Shown piece by piece: positions 1 to 8,739 of a stretch of DNA of 30,804 bases; position 1 is the first letter of the stretch; every line of letters begins with the position of its first letter. Made by a program: the position numbers and the translations under genes. A model generated the notes under the pieces. That model worked only from the letters and a program-made list of their open reading frames with translations. It ran no database searches and was not told the origin of the DNA. The DNA is from Paratrimastix pyriformis (taxonomy: Eukaryota; Preaxostyla; Paratrimastigidae), in contig JAPMOS010000310.1 in the NCBI GenBank assembly GCA_027972325.1, positions 1 through 30,804 on the forward strand. The letters are read 5' to 3'.

Positions 1-8
1 GGGCCTTG

Positions 9-423
9 AAGCGCCTCCAACTGCTGCTCCTGTTCGGCCAGGGCCTGCAAGACCACACACACACACACACACACACACCATACACACCCGACAACAACAC
101 CGAGAAGGATGAGTGTGAAAAGCGGCTCCAATCTGCTTGCTCTGGGCCTGGACGCGACCCAAGACACACACACACACACCCACACACACACACCACACAC
201 ACACCCACCACACCACACACCATAACACCACACAGACACCCACAAAACGAGAAGATGAGCTCGTGACCCGCGCCTCCAAACTGCTGCTCCTGCTCGGCAG
301 GGCCTGGAAGACACATTCACACACACCATTTCACACAGACACACAGAAGAGAAGGGGATGAATGAGGACCTCCAACTGCTGCTCCCTGTTCGGCCAGGGC
401 CTGCAAGACAACACACACACACA

Positions 424-488
<65 letters not shown>

Positions 489-500
489 CAACACACACCG
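9..500 (-). repeat. Tandem array: short coiled-coil-coding units separated by (GT)n tracts
   Basis: About four degenerate units lie head to tail. Read on the minus strand, each has a (GT)n tract ending in a splice-acceptor-like cttgcag or cttccag, then a block encoding a heptad-like string such as ALAEQEQQLEAL, then CTCATCCTTCTCG, then the next GT tract. The clearest coding blocks are at about 9-50, 270-310 and 370-400, with a more diverged one near 115-160. The dinucleotide tracts are at about 52-78, 162-235 and 409-497. The pattern resembles a tandemly duplicated mini-exon whose introns are GT microsatellite. Frames differ between copies, so this is probably not a working gene. It could equally be a minisatellite that captured one exon. 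Confidence 0.5.
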
Positions 501-780
501 CACAACGAGAAGGATGAGTCACAACGCGCCAGACGGCCACCAGCACGAAGATCGACCCTGGAACGGCCTGCTCGACACTCCTCCATCCCGGACTCATGTT
601 CTGACACGGCCACAGATTGCAAGCAGAACCTTCTGACGACGTCTCCAGGGCCGGCCTGTTCGTCGCGCTGGTTCGTTTGGCCTTGTCGAGCAGCCCAGGA
701 CTCGGCCGCGGCTGCTCCTCCAGGGGCGCGTTGCTGCTCGCCAGCTCGGCCTGGCAGCCGGGCCACCTCATCAGCCGCGA
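500..780 (-). pseudogene. Remnant of a coiled-coil protein exon (host)
   Basis: On the minus strand this GC-rich segment encodes heptad-like, Ala/Glu/Leu-rich peptides. ADEVARL is followed, after a one-base shift of frame, by AELASSNAPLEEQ and then by LLDKAKRTSATN. The composition and spacing resemble a long coiled-coil protein (golgin, myosin-tail or SMC type), but no head domain is present and no specific family can be named. The change of frame suggests decay or sequence error. It lies upstream, in minus-strand order, of the tandem mini-exon array and is probably part of the same gene. It could be chance, because GC-rich repeats readily give Ala/Glu/Arg-rich frames. Confidence 0.35.
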
Positions 781-782
781 GA

Positions 783-1040
783 TGATTGGATTGATGATTG
801 GATGATGATGGATGATGATGTGGATGGATTTGATGATGATGATGATTGATTGATGATGATGATGATGATGATGATGATTGATGATGATGATGATGATGAT
901 GATTGATGATGATTGATGATGATGATGATGAGATTATTGGTGATGGATGATGATGATGATGTGATGATTGATGAATGATAGATGATAGATGATGATGATA
1001 TGGATGGATGAATGATGATGATGACGACGAACGATGACGA
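783..1040. repeat. (TGA/GAT)n trinucleotide microsatellite
   Basis: About 250 bases are almost entirely GAT/TGA triplets on the plus strand with occasional single-base interruptions. The apparent poly-Ser/His/Ile reading frames across it are products of the repeat. On the minus strand it lies between two coiled-coil-coding scraps, so it may be an intron of that gene. Confidence 0.9.
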
Positions 1041-1079
1041 ATTGGCATGATCGATCGGGTTTGATCGCCGCTGGCCAAA

Positions 1080-1170
1080 CAACCGACCTGTTCTCCTTCT
1101 GCCTGCGCGCCTCGGCCTCGAGTTTGGCTGCTGTTGCCCTGGGCCTGGGGCGGAGGGGCTCGAGCCCGCG
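1080..1170 (-). pseudogene. Possible coiled-coil exon with a GTC-type donor (host)
   Basis: The minus strand reads KLEAEARRQKEN and then AG followed by GTCGGT, which fits the end of a coiled-coil exon and a 5' splice site of the same GTC type seen throughout the MMPL gene downstream. The microsatellite at 783-1040 would then be the intron and the segment 500-780 the next exon. The exon is short and no family can be assigned. Confidence is low, resting on the heptad-like residues and the donor resemblance. Confidence 0.3.
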
Positions 1171-1394
1171 GGCTTTCCAGCAGGCGTGATGCTCATCCCA
1201 GCGCCGTTCAGCTCCGACTGGGAAGGGATGACGGAGGGTTCCCGCAGCATGACGACATCTCCTCGCATGATTGCCATTGTCTTGAGGCTCTTTGTGAAGA
1301 AATTTAAATTTCTCACGGCCAAAAACCCAAAACCCGAACCAGCGGGCCCTGGCCCCGCCGCACTCCCAACCCTTTCGCATTCTCGTCCAGTGGG
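1171..1394. other. Unassigned GC-rich spacer
   Basis: No convincing gene is seen on either strand. It contains a 14-base perfect palindrome, GAAATTTAAATTTC, near 1303. It may be more of the diverged DIRS fragment that begins at about 1395, but no similarity to the intact element is evident here. Confidence 0.4.
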
Positions 1395-1950
1395 ACCTCG
1401 AGATCTCATGGCATCGGATTGGGTGTCCCAGGAGTTGGAACCTGATGTTGATCTTGGGCATCGGAGGGTCTTGAAGTCGATGAGTAGAGGCCATTGAGAG
1501 AGTTTGTTGTTGTTCGGTCGGTAGTCCTTGAAAAAACGGGTGTTCACCACGAAAAACGAAGGCACTGTGCTGGTCCGGGGCGCCCCTAAGTACTGGAATT
1601 GGGCGGGAAATTTCAGATCCATTTTTCAACTTTTGCTCTGTTGTGATTTCGACATCCGTGCTTTTTTACCCTTCTTGGGACCCCTTCCGAGCCCAAATCG
1701 GGTCACTTCACGGTTCGATCATGGACCGTTGGGTCCGCAATTACCTTAACGGTTTTCGGAGATCGGAGATTTGCTGAATCTCGGGCCGTTAACCCCGAAT
1801 CTCGTCTTCCGATGCGTGTTAAATTTTTTCTTTCGCCCGATGTTCTTGGCTCCCTTGACCCTCTCCGATTTTTGTTGTGATTTATGGACGCGTATTGACA
1901 CGCTGCCCGTCGACCATACGATTTTAATTTTAGGATTGGTTTTTCGGTCG
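1395..1950 (-). mobile_element. Diverged end fragment of a DIRS-type retroelement
   Basis: This stretch is a diverged copy of the right-hand end of the element at 2120-8489. It shows the start of the gag-like frame (MASTHRLQDPPMPK on the minus strand, ending at about 1499), the short leader, and then most of the terminal repeat, with shared blocks such as gtgttcaccacgaaaaa, ggcactgtgctggtccgggg and cacttcacggttcgatcatg. By eye, divergence is much greater than between the two terminal repeats of the complete element, so it is older or from a sister subfamily. Similarity fades after about 1950. It is a fossil fragment with no body. Confidence 0.75.
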
Positions 1951-2149
1951 AACCAACCCTATCGACCACCGGTCGCCTATATGGGAGTCGAGGGCGGTTC
2001 CCACAGACACGTGGGAAGATGAGCAGCCCTGCATTCACCTCCATTTGATTGTGATTTTGATGATTGGTGGTGATGGTCATGAAGAATGGCGATGATGATG
2101 AGCGGATGATGATGATGAATGAGTCGACAGCCGAAGTCGAGGCAGGATA

Positions 2150-2602
2150 GGTGCTATAACTCCTTGTTCTTCATAATGAACACCACACAATGCAGAAAAA
2201 TAAACCAATCCTAAAATGGTCACGACGGACAGCGTGTCCAATACGCGTCCACAAATCACAACAAAAAATAGGGGAGAGAGGTCAAAGGAGTCTAGAACTT
2301 TGGCCGGAAGCCAAAAAAATTAAACACGCACAGGAAGGTGAGATGCGCGTGAACGGCCAGATGCGTTGCGCATCCGAATCTCCGAAAACCGTTGAGAGAT
2401 TTCCGGGTCAACGGTCCATGATCGAACCGTGAAGTGACCCCACTTTGGGCTTCGGAAGAGGTCCGAAAGGGGTGGTAAAAGTAGCGGAGGCGAAAACAAC
2501 AGGGAAAAAGTTGAAAAGTGCGGTCGGACCGTTCCCGCCCAATTCCGAGTACTTAAGGGGCGCCCCGGACCAGCACAGTGCCTTCGTTTTGGAGTGGTGT
2601 TC
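2150..2602 (+). repeat. DIRS-A left inverted terminal repeat
   Basis: This is the reverse complement of about 7977-8434, with a small number of substitutions and short indels over roughly 455 bases. It begins inside the element terminus at ggtgctata and runs to the block complementary to gttcacc...aacgaaggcactg. Confidence 0.9.
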
Positions 2603-2723
2603 TCCGTGACGAGTCAAGTGGCAGAGGCGGTTGGATGGCGTACGAACCCCGACAGTAGCAGGAGTAGGTGCGGGTGGGCCCGAAAGCGAGAAGGGAGCAG
2701 AAAATGAGGGAGAAACGGGTGGG

Positions 2724-2822
2724 TAGCACCTATCCTGCCTCGACTTCGGCTGTCGACTCACTATCCATCGTAGACTCAGGATAGCAGGCGACAGCCTCCG
2801 TCTTCGGCAGTCTAGGTGCTAT
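2724..2822. repeat. DIRS-A internal complementary region (ICR)
   Basis: Ninety-nine bases. Positions 2724-2760 are the exact reverse complement of the left terminus 2120-2156. Positions 2761-2822 are the exact reverse complement of the right terminus 8428-8489. In DIRS elements the ICR is thought to template the joining of the two ends into a circle during replication. It sits just past the recombinase gene, as expected. The abutment of the two halves at 2760/2761 defines the element ends. Confidence 0.92.
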
Positions 2823-4112
2823 CACATGCAGAGAGGGGAGAAAAGAATAAAACCCCAAGTGCAGCACAGCATCTAATCGGCTGGCCGCAAAATCAGGGAA
2901 ATGAAAAGTCCCAACATGGCATGCCAAGCCAGCATCTAGTCGGCCGGCGGCAGCAGGAGAAACAGAAAAACAGAAAAAAGACAGACAAAAGGGCCTTGGA
3001 GGCCCCTCAAAAGCAGTCAAAAGCGGGCTGGCTCGACGATTCCTCCCCGGGCTCGTCGTTCTCGCCGTCGTCAGAGGGTCGGCTGCCCCGCGGCGGCGCG
3101 GAGCGGCGGATGGCGCCCGGCTGGGGCGGCGGGTGGTGCGCGGGCGCCGGCGTGGCGCCGGCGTGCTGGTTGCATCGCCCGAAGGAGCCTCCTCGTCGTT
3201 GTCGTCGTCCTGAACGACCGGCGCACGATGCCTCCGCGGAGCCGCCGGACGGTGGCGCGGCGTGGCCGACAGGGAGAGCGACGAGGCAGGCGAGGCCGGT
3301 GCGGGCGGCGCCGGCGGAAGTGCCGGGCGAATGGCCTGGACGAGGTCGGTCTCGGCGGACGGCGCGGCAGGTGCGCCCGCGACGGCGGCGTTGCGCTGGG
3401 GCGGCACCGTGGCGAACATGAGATCGGTGAAGTTGCTGTCGACGCCCGTCTGCACGTAGTGCTGCGCAAACACTTTGGCCGAAGCCCATCGGCCCAGGTG
3501 CAGGATCTTGTCGGGCATGACCTCGCGCGCGATGGCCCAGCTGGCACCCCCACGTCGGAAGCCTCGCGCCGACAGGAGCGAGCGATCGCCCCCGCCGGCG
3601 ACGATGACCTCGTTGAGGATGTGGCTGACGGTGGCCGGCTTGACGCCCTCGTAGGGCCGGCGCAGCTGGATGATGACCCGCGACGGTCCTGGCGGGTCGG
3701 GCCGCATGGCCCCTGTGCGGCGGAGCCAGCATTGGTAGCAGCCGACCGGGTCAAGGAGCGCATCGGCTGCGCGCCAGATGGTAACGGAGGCGCCCTGCGC
3801 GGTGTAGTCGTTCTTGAATCCCAGCAGGCAGACGACCAGCCGATCGGCGGCCGGCGGAATGGCCACCTGTGAGACAGTGGGCAGAGTCACGTCGGAGGGC
3901 CGCAGCAGCGCCAGGAAGGCCAGCAGGGCGACCAGCTTGGCGCGGAGGCGCTCGAGTGGGAGCGCCTCGTTCGGGCCCCACTGATGGAAGAGCTCCACCA
4001 GCAGGGTGGGCGGCACAGGCAGCCCCTTCTGGACGGGCTGCGTGGTACGGCGCAGGCGGATGGCCTTGCGGAGGCGGCCAGAGGTGGTCGCGCGCCGGGG
4101 AGGGCACCCCAA
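2730..4112 (-). CDS. DIRS-A tyrosine recombinase
   Basis: This frame contains a tyrosine-recombinase catalytic domain of the DIRS type, roughly residues 30-235. An arginine motif sits in LALLRPSDVTL, a second box is GFRRGGASWA, and the terminal box is LGRWASAKVFAQHYV with the expected tyrosine. The enzyme joins the circular element to the genome, acting in the nucleus. The domain is followed by a long Ala/Pro/Arg-rich tail of low complexity that continues into the ICR. Recombinase-like sequence also lies further upstream on the same strand, so the true start is not fixed. It follows the RT/RNase H region in the canonical order. Part of a fossil element. Confidence 0.8.
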   Translation of the reverse strand: MGCPPRRATTSGRLRKAIRLRRTTQPVQKGLPVPPTLLVELFHQWGPNEALPLERLRAKLVALLAFLALLRPSDVTLPTVSQVAIPPAADRLVVCLLGFKNDYTAQGASVTIWRAADALLDPVGCYQCWLRRTGAMRPDPPGPSRVIIQLRRPYEGVKPATVSHILNEVIVAGGGDRSLLSARGFRRGGASWAIAREVMPDKILHLGRWASAKVFAQHYVQTGVDSNFTDLMFATVPPQRNAAVAGAPAAPSAETDLVQAIRPALPPAPPAPASPASSLSLSATPRHRPAAPRRHRAPVVQDDDNDEEAPSGDATSTPAPRRRPRTTRRPSRAPSAAPRRRGAADPLTTARTTSPGRNRRASPLLTAFEGPPRPFCLSFFCFSVSPAAAGRLDAGLACHVGTFHFPDFAASRLDAVLHLGFYSFLPSLHVIAPRLPKTEAVACYPESTMDSESTAEVEAG

Positions 4113-4599
4113 GTGCGTCGTGGATCAGGTTGACCACGGTGGAGATGAGCGACAAGGTCGACCGGGGCCGGCAGCTGGCCCGGGTGGCCTCATCGGTGTA
4201 GTCGGCCAGAGCGCTCACAGGCATGGGCACCAGCGGGATGCCCCGGCCGGCGCAGAACCGGGCCAGGGCACGTAGCCGGTTGGTGAGGCTCTTCTCGGTG
4301 GTGGGCTTTACAGCAGCCGAGACAAGTAGCTGGCGACCTTGGGCGCTCCAATGGGCCGCACCGGCCGCCCAGAAATCCTGAAGGCGCAGACGCGCCAGCT
4401 GAGGTTCTTCGTCGGCTCCGAGTGGCCGGAAGCAGCCGGGCGGAAGGCCCGCGGGTCCTGCGGCAGGAGCACGGGCCAGTCCACCGTCAGGGCCAGCAGC
4501 AGGGGCCACCAGGGCTGGCTCGGCCAGACCGGGGCCAGCAGGGTGCACTCGACCCCGGCCCAGAGTGCTGCAGGTGGCGTAGTACGCGGTGGATCTGCG

Positions 4600-6180
4600 A
4601 AAAGGGGTTGACCCAGCTGTTCTCGCCGGGCTCCCACCGGGCCGAAAACGTGTCGGCGCGCAGGGACTGCACATCGCGGTGGCGGCTCTCGTAGCGGGGC
4701 ACCTGTCGCGTCGCGAAGGTGGCCATGCGGTCGATCGAGTGCGGGCCCCAGAGCCTGTCCAGCGAGCGGAACAGCGCCGGGTGGAGCATCCAGTCGCTGC
4801 GGTCGAAGTCCCGCGAGAGCTGGTCCGCCGTGGTATTCGTCACGCCCGCCACGTGCTCGGCCTGCAGGGTGATCCCGTGGCGCGCTGCAAGGGCGTGGAT
4901 GGCCCGGGCGATCCCGTCCAGGGCCGGGTTGAGGCGGCCAAACCCGTTGAGGTGGGCCACTGTCGTCGCGTTGTCGACCTGGAAGAGCACCGTGCGGCTC
5001 CCGCCAGGTCGGCGTCGCGGCCCAGATGCGCAGGGCGTTGAGCACGGCCATGCTCTCGCGCTGGTTGATGGGCGTCTCGCGCATGACGCCCGTCCAGGGG
5101 CCCTGGGCTGTCTCGTTGCGCTCGATCCAGCAGGCCCCCAGCCGATGTCCGAGGCGTCCGTGGCGCAGGTCAGGTCCGGCGCCGGGAGCGGACAGGCCCC
5201 GTTCCAGCCCTCGAGGCCCTCCAGCCACCAGCGGAGGTCTCCCCGGCCGGCTCGTCCAGCATCACGCAGCAGTGCCAGTTGGGGCCGCTGCGACCACGCG
5301 GTAGACGTTGCGCAGGAGGAACTTGGCCGGGGCCACCGCCCGCGAGACGGACAGGCAGAGGCCCGCCACATGGGCCACCCGGCGCACGTGGGGCCGCGAG
5401 CAGCGCAGCAGTCGGGCGATCTCGTGTCGGATGGTGCGCCGCTTCTCGGCGGGCACGCAGTAGCGCACCTGGGGGCGGTCTCGACCTCGTACCCCAGGAA
5501 CTGCTGCCGCGGGGCGGGCGCATGGCACTTCTCCAGCTTGAGGTTCATGCCCGCCTGCTCCATCACGGCCACGAAGCGCGCCCACTCGCGATCGGCCTCG
5601 GCCGGCCGACTGGCCACGATGAAGTCGTCGATGTAGGAGAGCATCCGCAGGCCGCACGAGGGGCCCCGGAGGTACTCGCAGAGGGGCCTGAGAAACTTGG
5701 TAAAGGCCCAAGGCGCACAGGAGAGGCCGAACGGGAGAACCGTGTAGACGTAGTAGCGGCCCCGCCAGGCGAACCCCAAGAGCTGCTGGTCGTCGGGGTG
5801 AATGCGCAGGTGATGGTAGCCCTCGGAGAGGTCCGCCGTCGAGATGTAGTCCCCGTCGCGCAGCAGAGGCGCCAGCGTGGTCAGGTCCTCCAGCTTGAAG
5901 GCCGGCGCCTGGACAAAAGAGTTGACGAAGCGCATGTCGATGCAGAGCCTCAGCTTCCCGTTCTTCTTCGGCGCGCACGTCAGCGGGGAGATGTTGTGGG
6001 GTGGCACCTGGACGGGTCGGATTGCGCCCGTCCCGAGGAGGCGAGCCACCTCCTGGTCGACGAAGGAGGCGTGCTCGGGGTGCACGTAGTTGGGCAAATG
6101 GGAGCGGCACGGCTTGCAAAGGAGCGGGATGCGGAAGCCGTGCAAGAGCCAGTTGTGCACGGGGCGGGGCAAGTGAAAAT
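4600..6180 (-). pseudogene. DIRS-A reverse transcriptase and RNase H region
   Basis: The minus strand shows the RT palm motifs in order between about 6170 and 5470: LRLCIDMRFVNSF, ISTADLSEGYHHL, VLPFGLSCAPWAFTKFL, the active-site box MLSYIDDFIVAS, and the thumb-side FLGYEV. A DIRS-type RNase H follows at about 5220-4780, with TCATDASDIGWG and, near its end, EHVAGVTNTTADQLSRDFD. The family is unambiguous. The product would copy the element RNA into DNA. The region is interrupted, so it is recorded as a fossil. It lies between the gag-like region and the recombinase. Confidence 0.85.
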
Positions 6181-7949
6181 GCTCCTCCCAGAAGGCCCGG
6201 AAGGGCGGGAGGGAGGGACGCCCGGTGCTGAAGCAAGGTGGTGGCGGTGGTGGCGATGCGGCCGGTGGTGATGGGGAATGGTCGCACCGTGGCGGCAGCG
6301 GCGAGGAGGGTGGCGGTGTTGGTGGAGATGGCGGACCCCGTTGCTGCCGCGGCGCGCGGGCTCTGCGCGCCGTTACTGCTCGCCGGCGCCGTCCGACTGC
6401 GCCTGCTGGCGCCCGCCGGCGGAGCCGTTGTTGCTGCCACCATTGTCGAAGCGGCGCCGCTGCGGGAAGCTGCGCTGCTGGCGCTGGGCAAAGCCGTTGA
6501 ACCGGTCGCCGCCTCGGCCGAACCCGCCGCCGAAACTGCGCCCGCCGAAGCCGCCATGGCCACTCGACGAGCGGAAGTCGTTCCCGCCACGATCGCGGCC
6601 CCGCCCGTACGGCGCCCGCCGGCCTGGCCGCCGCGTTGCTGCTGCTGCTGGCCGGGCAGGGCGCGCATGCCCTGAGCGAGGCGGATGGCGAAGTCGAGCT
6701 GCTGGAGGTTCTGGCCCGTGGCGACCTCGGGAGCGGTGCGGACATACTCGTACATGCGGGCCACATCGGGTGCAAGAGCCGTATGCACCCAGGCGAGCCG
6801 CTTGCGGTCCACGATGGCGGCGGCAATGGCGCGAGCAAAGCAAGAGAGGGCGGCGCGCAAGTCCTCCTCGGTGCAGGGCAGGCGCGCCAGCCGCTCAAGG
6901 TTGAGCGATTCCCGGTGAAGGCGCTGGAGAAAGCGGAATTCAGCCCTGGACTCGCGGGCGAGGCCCGTGACCGAGCCGAGCTGGGGGAAGTCGCTGGACA
7001 CAGGGACGCCCCGGACGAAGGCCCGGGAGCGCTCCAGTGCGAGCCTGTCAGAGGCCTCGCGGTCGCCAGGTTGCTGCTGCTGCGGGTCTGCGGCCCGCCG
7101 CTGGTCATCCTCGTCGTTGGCGGCGGCAGCATCGTCCTCGTCCGTGAAGTCGCCCTCGGCGGCGCCATCGTCGCCGCTGGGCGGATCGGCCTCCCCTGGA
7201 AAGGTCCCGGGGGCGGCAAGAGCGAGTCGTCTGAAGTCGGCCGGCGCAGCGGCGGAAGTGCCAGACGGAGCGGCCGGCCCACGGGTGACAGGCACCCGCT
7301 GGCCGACGCCTGGCATGGCCGAAGCGCGGGCGGCACTCGCAGCAGTGAGCTGGGACTCGTCCGGAAGCAGGTTGGACGGGGCAGGAGCAGGGGCCTGGTC
7401 GGGCCGAAAAAACGAGAGCGGAGCAGGCTCATCCGCGGCCGGTACGGCGGCAGCACCACCGGCACCCGGGGGGGCACCAGCGGCACCGCGGGCAGCGAAG
7501 CCGGCCTTCTGGGCCGAAGGCAAGGTCGCGGAGGCAGCAGCGGCGGCCGCAATCATGGCCCGCTGCTGACCGAGAATGTCCCCCAGCGAGGCCTCGATCA
7601 CACGCCGGATGTGGGCGTTGAGGCCTTCAAGGGACATGGGACAATCCGCAGAGTGATTCTGCAGGGCCGGGGTATGCACGGGAGGCCCAGGGGGGGGCCG
7701 CAGGAGGGCTCCCTCAGACCCGCTCATGCGCACCCCGTCATCATCGAGGTCCGTGAAAGGTGCCGGAGCGGTCGCCGTGGCCGGGCCGGGTGCAGCCTGC
7801 GTAGCGGAAGCAGCCTGGCGGCCAGCCGCCGCCGAAACGGTACTCGAAGAGCCAGAGCCGATGGGGGTCGGATTGGGCGTCCCAGGAGTGGGGACCTTGA
7901 TGATGAGCTTGGGCATCGGAGGGTCCTGAAGTCGATGAGTAGAGGCCAT
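6181..7949 (-). pseudogene. DIRS-A gag-like region
   Basis: It begins MASTHRLQDPPMPKLI just inside the right terminal repeat, the same start as the older fragment at about 1499. An Ala/Pro-rich stretch follows. A helical middle includes LERLARLPCTEEDLRAAL. A Gly/Arg-rich tail (GGFGGRSFGGGFGRGGD, in another frame) would suit nucleic-acid binding. There is no recognisable capsid motif. The call rests on position before RT and on composition. The reading frame is not continuous across the region. The function as an RNA-packaging protein is inferred from the order of parts in DIRS elements. Confidence 0.6.
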
Positions 7950-7976
7950 TGTAGTCGTAGTCCTTGAAAAAACGGG

Positions 7977-8434
7977 TGTTCACCACGAAAAAACGAAGGC
8001 ACTGTGCTGGTCCGGGGCGCCCCCTTAAGTACTCGGAATTGGGCGGGAACGGTCCGACCGCACTTTTCAACTTTTTCCCTGTTGTTTTTTCGCCTCCGCT
8101 ACTTTTACCACCCCCTTTCGGACCTCTTCCGAAGCCCAAAGTGGGGTCACTTCACGGTTCGATCATGGACCGTTGACCCGGAAATCTCTCAACGGTTTTC
8201 GGAGATTCGGATGCGCAACGCATCTGGCCGTTCACGCGCATCTCACCCCCTTCCTGTGCGTGTTTAATTTTTTGGCTTCGGCCAAAGTTCTAGACTCCCT
8301 TTGACCTCTCTCCCCTATTTTTGTTATGATTTATGGACACGTATTGGACACGCTGTCCGTCGTGACCATTTTAGGATTGGTTTATTTTTCTGCATTGTGT
8401 GGTGTTCATTATGAAGAACAAGGAGTTATAGCAC
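7977..8434 (-). repeat. DIRS-A right inverted terminal repeat
   Basis: This is the inverted partner of about 2150-2602. It carries the outward end that continues to 8489 and the leader before the gag-like start at 7949, so it probably contains the element promoter. No TATA box could be assigned confidently. Confidence 0.9.
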
Positions 8435-8496
8435 CTAGACTGCCGAAGACGGAGGCTGTCGCCTGCTATCCTGAGTCTACGATGGATAGCATCCAG

Positions 8497-8722
<226 letters not shown>

Positions 8723-8739
8723 ACCCGTGTGACCCGCAG

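Larger units (their letters stand above)
2120..8489 (-). mobile_element. Complete-length DIRS-type (tyrosine-recombinase) retroelement, DIRS-A
   Basis: The element is about 6.37 kb and reads right to left: terminal repeat, gag-like frame, reverse transcriptase, RNase H, tyrosine recombinase, internal complementary region (ICR), terminal repeat. This is the canonical DIRS order. The ends are fixed because the ICR at 2724-2822 is the exact reverse complement of 2120-2156 joined to 8428-8489. DIRS elements replicate through a circular intermediate and integrate by a tyrosine recombinase, so no target duplication is expected and none is seen. The terminal repeats are close to identical by eye, which suggests a fairly recent insertion. 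The frame is nevertheless broken at several places across the gag and RT body, so this copy looks structurally whole but not intact in coding. Both flanks are GAT/ATC-rich. Confidence 0.9.

Noticed and set aside
317-1078. Ser/His-rich and Cys/Val-rich minus-strand frames
   Set aside because: They are products of GAT and GT microsatellites and show no domain.
3228-7967. Long plus-strand frames opposite the DIRS-A gag, RT and recombinase regions
   Set aside because: High-GC shadows of the minus-strand element genes; no recognisable domains.
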